Positions 45,851 to 55,033 of a DNA stretch of 64,000 nt are shown here, piece by piece. The notes beneath the pieces are model-generated. The model worked only from the letters and a program-made list of their open reading frames with translations. It did not search any database and was not told where the DNA came from. This DNA is from Luteimonas deserti (GTDB lineage Bacteria; Pseudomonadota; Gammaproteobacteria; Xanthomonadales; Xanthomonadaceae). The stretch covers positions 1-64,000 of the forward strand of contig NZ_JACCJZ010000013.1 in the NCBI RefSeq assembly GCF_013425765.1, written 5' to 3'. The translations under genes and the position numbers were made by a program. Numbering within the stretch: the first letter of the stretch is position 1; each line of letters opens with the position of its first letter.

Positions 45851-46885
45851 ATGCCGATCACGCCCCACGAAGCCCTGCAACGCACCATCGAGCACCGCGA
45901 GATCTTCCGCGACGAGATGGTCGACCTGATGCGTCAGATCATGCGCGGCGAGGTCTCGCCGCTGATGACCGCGGCGATCCTGTCCGGCCTGCGGGTCAAG
46001 AAGGAGACCGTCGACGAGATCGCCGGCGCGGCCCAGGTGATGCGCGAGTTCGCGCTGCCGGTGCCGGTCGCCGATGCGGACCGCACGCATCTGGTCGACA
46101 TCGTGGGCACCGGCGGTGACGGCGCACACACCTTCAACATCTCGACGGCGAGCATGTTCGTCGTCGCCGCGGCCGGGGCGAAGGTCGCCAAGCACGGCAA
46201 CCGCAGTGTGTCGTCGAAGTCGGGCAGCGCGGACGTGCTCGAAGCCCTCGGCGCGCGGATCGATCTGCAGCCCGGTGCGGTGGCGCGCTGTATCGCCGAC
46301 ACCGGCATCGGCTTCATGTTCGCGCCTGTCCACCATCCGGCCATGAAGGCGGTGGCGCCCGTCCGGAGCGAGATGGGCGTGCGCACGATCTTCAACATCC
46401 TCGGCCCGCTGACCAATCCCGCCGGCGCGCCGAACATCCTGATGGGCGTGTTCCACCCCGACCTCGTCGGCATCCAGGTGCGCGTGCTGCGCGAACTGGG
46501 CGCGCAGCGCGCGCTGGTGGTCTGGGGGCGCGACGGCATGGACGAGATCTCGCTCGGGGCCGGCACGCTGGTCGGCGAGCTGCGCGACGGCGAGGTGCGC
46601 GAGTACGAGATCCACCCGGAGGACTTCGGCATCGCCATGGCCGCCAGCCGCAACCTGCGGGTCGAGAATGCCGCGGAGTCGCGCGCGATGGTGCTCGAGG
46701 CCATCGACGGCCGTGCCGGGCTCGCGCGGGACATCGTGTGCCTCAACGCCGGCGCCGCGCTGTACGTGGCCGGCGTGGCGACGACGATCGAGGACGGCGT
46801 GCAGCGCGCGCGCGCGGCGATCGACAGCGGGGCCGCGCGGAGCCGGCTCGACGCGTTCGTGGCGGCCAGCCACGCCCGGGACTGA
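45851..46885 (+). CDS. trpD: Anthranilate phosphoribosyltransferase
   Basis: 344 residues. The PRPP-binding glycine loop is [15 protein letters not shown], the anthranilate channel includes [21 protein letters not shown], and the C-terminal Asp/Glu motif [12 protein letters not shown] is present. It transfers the phosphoribosyl group to anthranilate. A 180-bp gap without gene features separates it from trpG. Confidence 0.97.
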   Translation: MPITPHEALQRTIEHREIFRDEMVDLMRQIMRGEVSPLMTAAILSGLRVKKETVDEIAGAAQVMREFALPVPVADADRTHLVDIVGTGGDGAHTFNISTASMFVVAAAGAKVAKHGNRSVSSKSGSADVLEALGARIDLQPGAVARCIADTGIGFMFAPVHHPAMKAVAPVRSEMGVRTIFNILGPLTNPAGAPNILMGVFHPDLVGIQVRVLRELGAQRALVVWGRDGMDEISLGAGTLVGELRDGEVREYEIHPEDFGIAMAASRNLRVENAAESRAMVLEAIDGRAGLARDIVCLNAGAALYVAGVATTIEDGVQRARAAIDSGAARSRLDAFVAASHARD

Positions 46886-46990
46886 GCCCGACTGCGACGC
46901 GGGTTCCAGTTCCATGAATGGGCGCTGGCGCGATTTCCGACACGAAGGCATGGTGTTGCGCTGCCGATCCCGCCCGCAGTCCACGCTTGT

Positions 46991-47368
46991 ATGTCGTATC
47001 CGGTTCTACCCGCGCCGCCGTACTACGTTGCGATTTTCCGCTGCACCCGCAACGGGCTCGACGATGGGGGATACGACGAGGCCAGCGAGCGCATGTTCGA
47101 GATGGCGCACCGGCAGCCGGGTTTCCTCGGCGTGCACACGCTGCGCGCCGAGAACGGCGAAGGCGTGACCCTGAGTTACTGGACCGACGAAGCCTCGATC
47201 CGCGCCTGGCGCGCGCAGGACGAGGAGCAGGTGGTGCGCGAGGCCGACCGGCGTGCCTGGTATGCGCGCTACAGCCTGCAGATCGCACGGGTCGAGCGTG
47301 CCTACAGCTGGAGCGAAGACGAGGGCGCCAGCCGCGCGCGCCCGCAGACGATGTCCTTCGCCGACTGA
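46991..47368 (+). CDS. Antibiotic biosynthesis monooxygenase (ABM)-domain protein
   Basis: 125 residues forming a ferredoxin-like ABM domain: YYVAIFRCTRNGLDDGGYDEASERMFEMAHRQPGFLGVHTLRAENGEGVTLSYWTDEASIRAWRAQDE. Proteins of this fold are cofactor-free monooxygenases or heme-degrading enzymes. The conserved Trp in SYWTDEASIRAW is a family mark. The gene lies between trpD and trpC on the same strand, probably in the trp transcript. The real function is unknown. Confidence 0.85.
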   Translation: MSYPVLPAPPYYVAIFRCTRNGLDDGGYDEASERMFEMAHRQPGFLGVHTLRAENGEGVTLSYWTDEASIRAWRAQDEEQVVREADRRAWYARYSLQIARVERAYSWSEDEGASRARPQTMSFAD

Positions 47369-47438
47369 TCCCGGGGGCGGCCGGGCGCCGCCTGCGGTAT
47401 CGTGAGCGGCCGTTTCGACCGGCTTTTCGCGCCGGCCC

Positions 47439-49121
47439 ATGGTGCCGATCTTGAATGACGTCCTGCAGCGCATCCTGGCGCGCAAACACGAAGAAGTTGC
47501 CGCGCGCCGGGCCGCGCATCCGTTCGCCGAGCTGGTCGCGCGTGCGGCCGATGCGCCGCCCGTGCGCGGCTTCGCCCGGGCGATCGAGGCGCGGATCGCC
47601 GGCGGCGAGGCGGCGGTGATCGCCGAGGTCAAGAAGGCCAGCCCATCGAAGGGCGTGATCCGCACGGACTTCGAACCGGCGTCGATCGCCCGCAGCTACG
47701 CCGCGGGCGGCGCAGCCTGTCTCTCGGTGCTGACCGACATCGATTTCTTCCAGGGCGCCGATGCCTTCCTGCAGCAGGCGCGCGATGCCTGCGCGTTGCC
47801 GGTGCTGCGCAAGGACTTCACGATCGATCCCTACCAGGTGGTCGAGGCCCGTGCCCTCGGCGCGGACTGCATCCTGCTGATCGTCGCCGCGCTCGACGAC
47901 CGCCAGCTCGTGGAGCTGGCCGAACAGGCGATGTCGCTGGACATGGACGTGCTGGTGGAGGTGCACGACATCGACGAGCTCGAGCGGGCGCTGCAGGTAC
48001 CCGCGCCGCTGCTGGGGATCAACAACCGCAGCCTGCGCAGCTTCGAGGTCTCGCTGGACACCACTCTGGCGCTGCGCGACGCGGTCCCGCGCGACCGGCG
48101 CCTGGTGACCGAGAGCGGCATCCACACAGTTGCCGACGTGGCGCGGATGCGTGATGCGGGCATCGATGCGTTTCTCGTCGGCGAGGCCTTCATGCGCGAG
48201 CCCGATCCGGGCGCTGCGCTGCGACGCCTGTTCTCGATGCCTGCCGCCAGCGTCGAGGCGGCACTGGCCGGGCATTCGCATACGGCGACCCCGGACCCCG
48301 CGTCCATCGCGATCGCCAGTGCGTCCGAAGCCACTTCGCCCGCGTCGACCGACGAGAACGGCTTCGACGCGGCCACGCCGGGCGTCGCGCATCTGCTGCG
48401 GCCGGCGGTGGCGACTCCGAAGACGGTCGTGTTCGATTTCGACCACACGCTCTACGACGGCGACTCGGGCACGCATCTGTTCGCCTGGCTGATCAAGCGC
48501 AGCTGGTGGCGCCGGGTGCTGGCATTGCTGGTGACGCCGCTGTGCGGACCGATGATCGCGTTCCTGCCCACGCGCCGCCGCGGCATCTCGGCCTATGTCT
48601 GGATCGGCACGATCGGCCTGCACAGCCGCGGCTCGCTCGATGCGCTGATCGACCGGTACGTGGCCACGCACGCCGAGGTGATCCGTCCGCGCCTGCTGCC
48701 GGTGGCGCTGGACGTGCTGCATGCCCACCGCGAAGCCGGCGACCGGGTGGTGATCGCCACCGGCGCGCCGCCGGAACTCGCACGCGCCATTCTCGCGTTC
48801 GTCGCGCACGAGGCGGTGCCCGTGGTCGGGACCGCGGTCGGACCGAAGTTCGGTGCGGTGAGTGCCAAGCGTCACTGCCATGCCGAAGAGAAGATGCGCA
48901 TGCTGCGCGAGCGCGGCTACGTGGACATCGATATCGCCTATTCGGACTCGTCCGCCGATCTGCCGCTGCTGAAGGCGGCGCGATCCCCGGTGGTGGTGAA
49001 CCCGAAGCGGGGCAGTGTGGAGATGTTCCGGCGCGTCCTGCCCTCCGGCACGCCGATCCTCAACTGGGGCTGCGCCGACCGCGGCGGTGCACCGGTGACG
49101 GCGCTACCCGCCCAGCAGTGA
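47439..49121 (+). CDS. trpC: Fused indole-3-glycerol phosphate synthase (TrpC) and HAD-family phosphatase
   Basis: 560 residues in one uninterrupted frame. Residues ~1-270 are a complete TrpC TIM barrel: [16 protein letters not shown] with the catalytic Lys, [40 protein letters not shown] and [14 protein letters not shown] ~50-residue Ala/Ser/Thr-rich linker follows. Residues ~328-545 are a HAD-IB-type (SerB-like) phosphatase: D333-F-D335-HTLYDGDSG nucleophile motif, [11 protein letters not shown] motif II, and the [11 protein letters not shown] motif IV. TrpC closes the indole ring; the HAD substrate is unknown, perhaps a lyso-phospholipid or sugar phosphate. In relatives the HAD protein is usually a separate gene. 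The last 18 bases overlap the convergent TauE/SafE gene. Confidence 0.93.
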   Translation: MVPILNDVLQRILARKHEEVAARRAAHPFAELVARAADAPPVRGFARAIEARIAGGEAAVIAEVKKASPSKGVIRTDFEPASIARSYAAGGAACLSVLTDIDFFQGADAFLQQARDACALPVLRKDFTIDPYQVVEARALGADCILLIVAALDDRQLVELAEQAMSLDMDVLVEVHDIDELERALQVPAPLLGINNRSLRSFEVSLDTTLALRDAVPRDRRLVTESGIHTVADVARMRDAGIDAFLVGEAFMREPDPGAALRRLFSMPAASVEAALAGHSHTATPDPASIAIASASEATSPASTDENGFDAATPGVAHLLRPAVATPKTVVFDFDHTLYDGDSGTHLFAWLIKRSWWRRVLALLVTPLCGPMIAFLPTRRRGISAYVWIGTIGLHSRGSLDALIDRYVATHAEVIRPRLLPVALDVLHAHREAGDRVVIATGAPPELARAILAFVAHEAVPVVGTAVGPKFGAVSAKRHCHAEEKMRMLRERGYVDIDIAYSDSSADLPLLKAARSPVVVNPKRGSVEMFRRVLPSGTPILNWGCADRGGAPVTALPAQQ

Positions 49122-49856
49122 GCGGCCGATGTTGTAGAGGCTGATCGCCATCACCAGCACGCCCACGGCCAGCAGCACCCAGCGCTCGCGCACGTGGCGC
49201 ACGAACAGCGCCGCGAGCGGCGCGGCGATCATGCCGCCGACCATCAGGCCCAGGATCACGTCCAGGTGCTGCAGGCCCATGGTCAGGAAGAACGTCACCG
49301 AGATCGCCAGCGTGACCAGGAACTCGGCGGCGTTGACCGTCCCGATGGTGGTGCGCGCCGCGCCGCCCCGCGCGAGCAGCGTCGACGTCGCGACCGGTCC
49401 CCAGCCGCCGCCCCCGCTGGCGTCCAGCAGCCCGGCGAAGAATCCCAGCACCGGCACGCGGCGCACTTCGCCCCGCGGCACCAGGCGCCCGGCCGCGCGC
49501 AGCAGGATCATCGCCGAGAGCACCAGCAGATAGGCGTAGATGAAGGGGCGCACCGCATCGCCCGGCAGCCGGGTGAGCACGTAGGCGCCGATCACGCCGC
49601 CGACGACGCCGGGCACGGCGAGCCGCAGGAACAACCGCCGGTCCACGTTGCGCATCACCAGATGGGACACTCCGGACGCGCCGGTGGTGAAGACTTCGGC
49701 GGTATGCACGCTGGCGCTGACCGCCGCCGGCGGCACACCCATGCTCAGCAGCACCGACGACGACACCAGGCCGAAGGCCATGCCGAGCGCACCGTCGATG
49801 AGTTGCGCGGCCAGGCCCACCATGACGAAGAACAGGAATTGGTCGCCGAGTTCCAT
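49104..49856 (-). CDS. TauE/SafE-family (TSUP) membrane protein, putative sulfite/sulfonate exporter
   Basis: 250 residues, about eight hydrophobic helices in two halves. Family marks: [30 protein letters not shown] near the N-terminus and the paralogous [23 protein letters not shown] in the second half. TSUP proteins move sulfur-containing anions. Its 3' end overlaps the trpC-HAD gene by 18 bp in convergent orientation. The 152 bp on its other side hold no recognisable feature. Confidence 0.88.
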   Translation of the reverse strand: MELGDQFLFFVMVGLAAQLIDGALGMAFGLVSSSVLLSMGVPPAAVSASVHTAEVFTTGASGVSHLVMRNVDRRLFLRLAVPGVVGGVIGAYVLTRLPGDAVRPFIYAYLLVLSAMILLRAAGRLVPRGEVRRVPVLGFFAGLLDASGGGGWGPVATSTLLARGGAARTTIGTVNAAEFLVTLAISVTFFLTMGLQHLDVILGLMVGGMIAAPLAALFVRHVRERWVLLAVGVLVMAISLYNIGRSLLGG

Positions 49857-50008
49857 CGGAGCGGGCCTGGGGGAGGGGAAGGAGAGTAGCGATAGCCGCC
49901 CGGACGCTGTGGAGATGTGACGATACGGAACAGCGTCGGCCGCGCCGACGCTGGCGCATCCGCTCCCGGCGCAGCCCGAACCGCTGCGAGGCGGGCGGGG
50001 TGACGCGG

Positions 50009-50482
50009 CTAGGCGTCGCCGAGGCGCTTGATGAAACGCAGGGTGCCGTCCGAAAAGCCGCAGGCCTTGTAGAACGCATGCGCATCGGCGCGTTGCGAGC
50101 CGCTGCTGAGTTCCAGCCGGGTGGCACCGCCGAATCGCGCGCGGCGCTCGGCTTCCTTGAGCAACTGGCGGCCGAGACCATGCCCCTGGGCGGTGCTCGA
50201 CACCACGAGCGCGGTGATCCGGCAGGTGGTGGTGCCCAGCGGCAGGTAGTACATGAAGTCCAGCGCGATGAGGCCGCAGACACGGCCGCCACTGCGCGCG
50301 AGCACCAGCGCCTGGCGGTCGTTCGCGGTCACCGCGCGGATCCGCTCGCGGGCTTCGGCCTCGGTGCAGGGATAGCCCAGCTCGGACAGCAGCGCCGCCA
50401 CGTCGTCGGCATCGATGACCGAGGCGCTGCGCAGGTCCGCGTCCGGCAGGTCACCGCGCGGTGCGAAGTGCCCCGGCTTCAT
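50009..50482 (-). CDS. GNAT-family N-acetyltransferase
   Basis: 157 residues. The acetyl-CoA-binding motif A is ITALVVSSTAQGHGLGRQLLKEAERRA, and the C-terminal AHAFYKACGFS is typical. The acceptor is unknown. It lies 11 bp downstream of clp on the same strand and may be cotranscribed with it. Confidence 0.88.
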   Translation of the reverse strand: MKPGHFAPRGDLPDADLRSASVIDADDVAALLSELGYPCTEAEARERIRAVTANDRQALVLARSGGRVCGLIALDFMYYLPLGTTTCRITALVVSSTAQGHGLGRQLLKEAERRARFGGATRLELSSGSQRADAHAFYKACGFSDGTLRFIKRLGDA

Positions 50483-50493
50483 CGTGCCGGTGC

Positions 50494-51174
50494 TCAGCGC
50501 GTGCCGAACAGGACGACGGTCTTGCCGCGTGCGGTCAACTGGCCGTCGGCCTGCAGCTTCTTCAGCACGCGCCCGGCCATTTCACGCGAGCAGCCCACCA
50601 GCCGGGCGAGCTCCTGGCGCGAGATACGCAACTGGGTGCCCTGCGGATGGCTCATCGCCTCCGGCTCGCGGGTGAGGTCGTGCAGGGTGCGGATGATGCG
50701 GTCGGTGACATCGAGGAAGGCGAGGCGCCCGGCCTTGCGGCTGGTGTCGAGCAGGCGCCGCGACAGCTGGGCCCCGATCGCGTACATGATCGAGGTCGCG
50801 TCGTTGGCCAGCGTGCCTTCGAACAACTGGTACAGGCGCTCGTAGCTGATCTCGGCCAGTTCGCACTGGGTGCGGGTGCGCAGGATCACTTCGCGCACAT
50901 CGGACTCGATGAACAAGCCCATCTCGCCGACCATCTCGCCCGGCCCGAAATACCCGAGGATCAGCTCGCGGCCGTCGTCCTCCTCGGTGATGATGCTCAC
51001 CGACCCGCTGACCACGAAATACAGCGTGCCGGCGGGGTCGCCCGGGCGGAACACCTCGCTGCGCGGCGGATACCGGCGGCGATGGCAGTGGGCGAGAAAG
51101 CGCTCGATTGCCGCCGCGGAGGGCAACATGGGATGCGGCGGACGGACAGGGGAACTGATCAGGGCCACGGGCAT
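50494..51174 (-). CDS. clp: CRP-like protein Clp (global regulator)
   Basis: 226 residues from ATG 51174 (an upstream frame to 51237 is open but unlike known Clp). It closely matches Xanthomonas Clp: IERFLAHCHRRRYPPRSEVFRPGDPAGTLYFVVSGSVSIITEEDD for the cyclic-nucleotide-like domain, GEMGLFIESDVREVILRTRTQCELAEISYERL for the dimer helix region, and the helix-turn-helix RISRQELARLVGCSREMAGRVLKKLQADG. Clp is released from DNA by cyclic di-GMP and activates extracellular enzyme and virulence genes in Xanthomonas. Likely targets here include the secreted protease and nuclease, but I found no convincing TGTGA-N6-TCACA site near them. Confidence 0.95.
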   Translation of the reverse strand: MPVALISSPVRPPHPMLPSAAAIERFLAHCHRRRYPPRSEVFRPGDPAGTLYFVVSGSVSIITEEDDGRELILGYFGPGEMVGEMGLFIESDVREVILRTRTQCELAEISYERLYQLFEGTLANDATSIMYAIGAQLSRRLLDTSRKAGRLAFLDVTDRIIRTLHDLTREPEAMSHPQGTQLRISRQELARLVGCSREMAGRVLKKLQADGQLTARGKTVVLFGTR

Positions 51175-51280
51175 CGGGTCATGGAGCCGTTGGAACAGGG
51201 GATGCCGAAGAGTAGGCCGTCCGCGCGCCGGGGGCAAACCGGACGTACCCGCAAGGTCGCGGGCGGCAGGCGCTTTGCCG

Positions 51281-51286
51281 CATAAT
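51281..51286 (+). promoter_or_regulatory. -10-like box of speD
   Basis: CATAAT lies 35 bp before the speD GTG in the shared clp-speD intergenic region. No good -35 hexamer at 16-18 bp. Confidence 0.35.
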
Positions 51287-51320
51287 CGCGGTTTCGCCCA
51301 ACCCCCGAGGGTCGACCGCT

Positions 51321-52112
51321 GTGGTCAAACCGCTCCCGCGCCTGAAGCTCCAGGGTTTCAACAACCTGACCAAGGCTCTGTCCTTCAACATCTACGATGT
51401 CTGCTACGCCTCGTCCGAGGCCGAGCGGCAGCGCTACATCGCGTACATCGACGAGGTGTACAACGCCGACCGGTTGACCCAGATCCTGACGGACGTGGCC
51501 GAGATCATCGGCGCCAACATCCTCAACGTCGCGCGCCAGGACTACGAGCCGCAGGGCGCGTCGGTGACCATCCTCATTTCCGAGGAGCCGGTGATCGACA
51601 AGTCGCAGGCGAAGGGCGTGATCTCCGACGCCGTCGTCGCGCATCTCGACAAGTCGCACATCACCGTCCACACGTATCCGGAAACGCATCCCGACAACGG
51701 CATCGCGACCTTCCGCGCCGACATCGACGTGGCGACCTGCGGCGTGATCTCGCCGCTGAAGGCGCTGAACTACCTGATCGAGAGCCTCGAGTCCGACATC
51801 GTGGTGATGGATTACCGCGTGCGCGGCTTCACCCGGGACGTCAAGGGCACCAAGCACTACATCGACCACAAGATCAACTCGATCCAGGACTATCTGGCCA
51901 AGAACATCAAGTCGCGTTACGACGCGCTCGACGTCAACGTCTACCAGGAGAACATCTTCCACACGAAGATGCATCTGAAGGAATTCGACCTCGACCAGTA
52001 CCTGTTCGAGGAGAAGGCGCGCAACCTCTCGTTCAAGGAGCGCATGAAGATCGAGGCCCGGCTCAAGCGCGAGATCGAGGAGCTGTACCACGGGCGCAAC
52101 CTGCTCGATTGA
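51321..52112 (+). CDS. speD: S-adenosylmethionine decarboxylase proenzyme
   Basis: 263 residues, GTG start with GAGGG upstream. It is the long gammaproteobacterial type. The self-cleavage site K-S112 ([12 protein letters not shown]) would give the pyruvoyl cofactor at Ser112, the same number as in E. coli. The acceptor Cys region is [20 protein letters not shown]. It makes decarboxylated SAM for spermidine synthesis. Divergent from clp, as in other Xanthomonadaceae; no speE is adjacent. Confidence 0.96.
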   Translation: MVKPLPRLKLQGFNNLTKALSFNIYDVCYASSEAERQRYIAYIDEVYNADRLTQILTDVAEIIGANILNVARQDYEPQGASVTILISEEPVIDKSQAKGVISDAVVAHLDKSHITVHTYPETHPDNGIATFRADIDVATCGVISPLKALNYLIESLESDIVVMDYRVRGFTRDVKGTKHYIDHKINSIQDYLAKNIKSRYDALDVNVYQENIFHTKMHLKEFDLDQYLFEEKARNLSFKERMKIEARLKREIEELYHGRNLLD

Positions 52113-52121
52113 GGCGGTGTC

Positions 52122-52154
52122 GTGACGGATCACTGGTCCCCGGTGATCCGTCAC
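52122..52154 (+). terminator. Long hairpin downstream of speD
   Basis: A perfect 12-bp stem (52122-52133 with 52143-52154) with a 9-nt loop, 10 nt after the speD stop. No T-run; it precedes a second, more typical terminator and may protect the mRNA 3' end. Confidence 0.45.
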
Positions 52155-52168
52155 CGCGGATCATGAAG

Positions 52169-52192
52169 AGGCCCCGCCATGCGGGGCCTTTC
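52169..52192. terminator. Terminator between speD and coq7
   Basis: A 9-bp GC stem (52169-52177 with 52181-52189) with a CAT loop, followed by TTTCT on the plus strand. Convergent coq7 ends at 52244, so it may act on both strands. Confidence 0.75.
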
Positions 52193-52243
52193 TCGTGAGG
52201 GGGAGGCTCGGCGCCGGTGGCCTGCGGCGGCGCCGCTCCCGGC

Positions 52244-52891
52244 TCACAGCCTGTACGCCACCGCCTTCATCAGGCTCGACGCAGTCGCCATCAGCGAGGG
52301 CACCGGCCACGGAAGGGCACGCGCGCCTGCCTGTTCCGCCTGCTCGGCGTGGCGGGCCTCGTCCTCCTTCATCTGCCGGAGGATGTCGCGGCTGCGCTGG
52401 TCGGCCTCGGGCAGTGTCTGCAGGTGGTCGTCGAGATGCGCTTCCACCTGGCGCTCGGTCTCCACCACGAAGCCGAGGTTCCAGCCGTCGCCGCGCAGCC
52501 CGGCGAGCACGCCGAGGGTGTAGCTGCCGCCGTACCAGAGCGGGTTGAACAGGCTCGGCCGGCTGTCGAGCTCGCGCAGCCGCTCGGCGCACCAGGCGAG
52601 GTGGTCGGTCTCTTCCTGCGCGGCGTGGAGCAGATGGTCGCGGGTGGCGTCCTTGCGGGCAACGGCGGCCTGGCCGAAGTACAAGCCCTGGGCACAGACC
52701 TCGCCGACATGGTTGATCCGCATCAGGCCGGCGGCATGGCGACGTTCGGCCGCGTTGAGCATCACGTCCGGGGTCGCGGCGGCAGGATTGGGGCGCGTGG
52801 CGGGCGGGTTTCCGAATACCGTGTCGAGCGCGCGCTGGGTTTCCACCAGCAGCCGGTCGACCGGATTGAAGCGGGGCCGGGGGGTGGCCAT
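52244..52891 (-). CDS. coq7: Ubiquinone biosynthesis hydroxylase Coq7
   Basis: 215 residues from ATG 52891 (GAGGAG upstream). Coq7 di-iron carboxylate motifs are present: [26 protein letters not shown], and the C-terminal [14 protein letters not shown] and [15 protein letters not shown]. It hydroxylates the demethoxyubiquinol ring in ubiquinone synthesis. Divergent from rplM, with 240 bp between the starts. Confidence 0.95.
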   Translation of the reverse strand: MATPRPRFNPVDRLLVETQRALDTVFGNPPATRPNPAAATPDVMLNAAERRHAAGLMRINHVGEVCAQGLYFGQAAVARKDATRDHLLHAAQEETDHLAWCAERLRELDSRPSLFNPLWYGGSYTLGVLAGLRGDGWNLGFVVETERQVEAHLDDHLQTLPEADQRSRDILRQMKEDEARHAEQAEQAGARALPWPVPSLMATASSLMKAVAYRL

Positions 52892-53131
52892 CGTCGCGGA
52901 CTCCTCGGATCCGGGCAGGGCGCCCGGCACTGCGCTATTGTCGGCACCCCGCGCGGCATGCGCCACCCGCCCGGCGCGCCGGGCTCGACCTGCAGCGGGC
53001 CCCAGCTTGCGCCGCGCCGGGCGGGCCGCTATCATTCCGCCTCTTTGCTGCACGCTTTACAACGCGAGGCGACGTTCCGCCGCAAACGGCGCAACCAGCC
53101 CGACCAGTCACCGACCGAGTACCAATTCGTC

Positions 53132-53560
53132 ATGAAGACTTTCACCGCCAAGTCCGAGACCGTCCAGCGCGACTGGTATCTCGTCGACGCCACCGACAAG
53201 ACGCTGGGCCGCCTGAGCGCGGAAATCGCCCACCGCCTGCGTGGCAAGCACAAGCCCGTCTACACCCCGCACGTCGACACCGGCGACTACATCATCGTGG
53301 TCAATGCCGAGAAGATCGCCGTGACCGGCAAGAAGATGACGGACAAGCTCTACCACCGGTTCACGGGCTACATCGGCAACCTCAAGACCGAGACCCTGGG
53401 CCAGGCACTGGAGCGTCACCCCGAGCGCGTGATCGAGATCGCCGTCAAGGGCATGCTGCCGAAGAACACGCTCGGCCGTGCCATGTACCGCAAGCTCAAG
53501 GTCTACAAGGGTGCCGAGCACCCGCACGCCGCCCAGCAGCCGCAGCCCCTGGAACTCTAA
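53132..53560 (+). CDS. rplM: 50S ribosomal protein L13
   Basis: 142 residues, the standard length, from ATG 53132. [38 protein letters not shown] and [20 protein letters not shown] are diagnostic. The upstream 78 bp hold short GCGGAA/TTCCGC-type pairings and might form an autoregulatory leader, but this is not strong enough to call. rpsI follows after three bases. Confidence 0.98.
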   Translation: MKTFTAKSETVQRDWYLVDATDKTLGRLSAEIAHRLRGKHKPVYTPHVDTGDYIIVVNAEKIAVTGKKMTDKLYHRFTGYIGNLKTETLGQALERHPERVIEIAVKGMLPKNTLGRAMYRKLKVYKGAEHPHAAQQPQPLEL

Positions 53561-53563
53561 GTC

Positions 53564-53956
53564 ATGGCAATTTCCCAGAATTACGGCACCGGCCGTCGCA
53601 AGTCCTCCGTCGCCCGCGTGTTCCTGCGCAAGGGCAGCGGCAAGATCACCGTCAACGACCGTCCGCTGGACGAGTTTTTCGGCCGCGAGACCGCGCGCAT
53701 GATCGTGCGCCAGCCGCTCGAGCTGACCCAGAACACCGAGACCTTCGACATCGTCGTGACCGCGAGCGGCGGCGGCACCACCGGCCAGGCCGGTGCGATC
53801 CGTCTGGGCATCGCCCGCGCGCTGGTCGAGTACGACGAAACCCTGAAGACCGAGCTGCGCAAGGCGGGCTTCATGACCCGCGACGCCCGCGAGGTCGAGC
53901 GCAAGAAGGTCGGCCTGCACAAGGCACGTCGCGCGACGCAGTTCTCCAAGCGTTGA
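53564..53956 (+). CDS. rpsI: 30S ribosomal protein S9
   Basis: 130 residues. [21 protein letters not shown] at the start, [15 protein letters not shown] in the middle and the basic C-terminal [10 protein letters not shown] that reaches the P-site tRNA. Paired with rplM in a classic two-gene operon. Confidence 0.98.
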   Translation: MAISQNYGTGRRKSSVARVFLRKGSGKITVNDRPLDEFFGRETARMIVRQPLELTQNTETFDIVVTASGGGTTGQAGAIRLGIARALVEYDETLKTELRKAGFMTRDAREVERKKVGLHKARRATQFSKR

Positions 53957-54005
53957 TCGCAGCCGGTGGTGCCGTGCGCATGCGCGGCACCCACGGCGCC
54001 GAGGC

Positions 54006-54036
54006 TTGCGGCATTGCGCAGGTTCGGCGTTAGAAT
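54006..54036 (+). promoter_or_regulatory. Probable promoter of tRNA-Gln
   Basis: TAGAAT (54031-54036) is a good -10 box nine bases before the tRNA 5' end. TTGCGG (54006-54011) could be the -35, but the 19-bp spacer is long. Confidence 0.5.
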
Positions 54037-54045
54037 ACGCACCAT

Positions 54046-54120
54046 AGCCCCGTCGCCAAGCGGTAAGGCACCTGACTCTGACTCAGGCATTCGGAGGTTC
54101 GAATCCTTCCGGGGCTGCCA
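54046..54120 (+). tRNA. tRNA-Gln, anticodon CTG
   Basis: 75 nt with encoded CCA. Acceptor stem AGCCCCG (54046-54052) pairs with CGGGGCT (54110-54116). D-arm GCCAAGCGGTAAGGC and T-loop GGTTCGAATCC are typical. The anticodon stem CCTGA/TCAGG encloses CTCTGAC, giving anticodon CTG (54078-54080) for codon CAG. Confidence 0.96.
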
Positions 54121-54132
54121 TATCCAACGAAG

Positions 54133-54157
54133 AAGCCCGCCGTCAGGCGGGCTTTTT
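54133..54157 (+). terminator. Rho-independent terminator of tRNA-Gln
   Basis: Stem AAGCCCGCC (54133-54141) with GGCGGGCTT (54146-54154), GTCA loop, T-run to 54157; 13 nt after the tRNA CCA end. Confidence 0.9.
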
Positions 54158-54211
54158 CGTATCCGTGGCGCGTGCCCTGTCGGCAGGCGCGCGCACGCCG
54201 ACGCCCGGCCC

Positions 54212-54217
54212 TAGAAT
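54212..54217 (+). promoter_or_regulatory. -10 box implying a leaderless 2OG-dioxygenase transcript
   Basis: TAGAAT ends six bases before ATG 54224, so transcription should start at or next to the start codon. No ribosome-binding site lies between. Confidence 0.45.
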
Positions 54218-54223
54218 CCAGCG

Positions 54224-54958
54224 ATGAACGCCTACCCGCCGCCTTATTCCACCGCCGATGCGCTCGTGTCCGAGCTGCGCACCGGCGGTTACGCCGTCGT
54301 CGCGGCCCCGGATCTGCTGACCACCTGCGGACTCGACCGCGAGGCGCTCGACGCCTGGCTGCCGGACTGGGAGACGCTCCCGCCCGATGCGTATCTCCGC
54401 GACGGCGGACGATACCGCCGTCGCCGGCACGCGTGTTTCGTGCAGGACGGCAGTGCCCTGGTTCCGGTGCCGCATCGCGCGCACTGGCAGTCGGAGGACT
54501 ACAACGCCCTGCACGGCGGCATGCACCGTTGGTTCGACCCGATGCAGGCCCATATCACCGCCAGCGCCGCCTGGCGCGACCTGCTGACCGGGCTCGGCAC
54601 CGTGTTCGCCGCGGTGCATGCGCGGGGGCCCTGGCACATCGAGGCCCACCAGTTCCGCATCGACACCACCGACGGCATCGGCCGGCCTACGCCGGAAGGG
54701 GCGCATCGCGACGGTGTGGATTTCGTCGCGGTGCTGCTCGTCGGACGCTGCGGAATCAAGGGCGGCGAAACCCGGGTGTTCGAGGCGGACGGTCCGCGCG
54801 GCCAGCGCTTCACCTTGACCGAGCCCTGGTCCGCGCTGTTGCTCGACGACGCCCGGGTGATCCACGAATCCACGCCGATCCAGCCAGAAGACGCGGCGGG
54901 GCACCGCGATACGCTGGTGCTCACGTACCGCGCGGGCGCGTTCCAGGGCGAGGACTGA
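54224..54958 (+). CDS. 2OG-Fe(II) oxygenase family protein
   Basis: 244 residues. Iron ligands of the double-stranded beta-helix fold are suggested by GAHRDGVDFVAVLLVGR (HxD) and RVIHESTPI (distal His), with a downstream Arg (DTLVLTYR) for 2-oxoglutarate. This matches the 2OG-Fe dioxygenase group that includes BsmA-like and amino-acid hydroxylases. The likely substrate is a free amino acid or similar small molecule, not determined. The start codon sits six bases after a TAGAAT box. Confidence 0.85.
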   Translation: MNAYPPPYSTADALVSELRTGGYAVVAAPDLLTTCGLDREALDAWLPDWETLPPDAYLRDGGRYRRRRHACFVQDGSALVPVPHRAHWQSEDYNALHGGMHRWFDPMQAHITASAAWRDLLTGLGTVFAAVHARGPWHIEAHQFRIDTTDGIGRPTPEGAHRDGVDFVAVLLVGRCGIKGGETRVFEADGPRGQRFTLTEPWSALLLDDARVIHESTPIQPEDAAGHRDTLVLTYRAGAFQGED

Positions 54959-55033
54959 ATTCCTCTCTCGCGCAAGCCTGCGCAGTCGTTGGTTACAATC
55001 GCAACAGATCACCGACGTCCACCGGAGTTGCCG

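Noticed and set aside
48420..49121. HAD domain as a separate gene
   Set aside because: The frame is continuous with TrpC, and I saw no stop or well-placed start between the domains; kept as a fusion but listed as needing a check.
50494..52112. Clp-binding sites (TGTGA-N6-TCACA) near clp, protease or nuclease genes
   Set aside because: No convincing match was found by eye in the intergenic regions examined.
53054..53131. L13 autoregulatory leader RNA
   Set aside because: Short pairings exist, but nothing matching a known leader could be established by eye.
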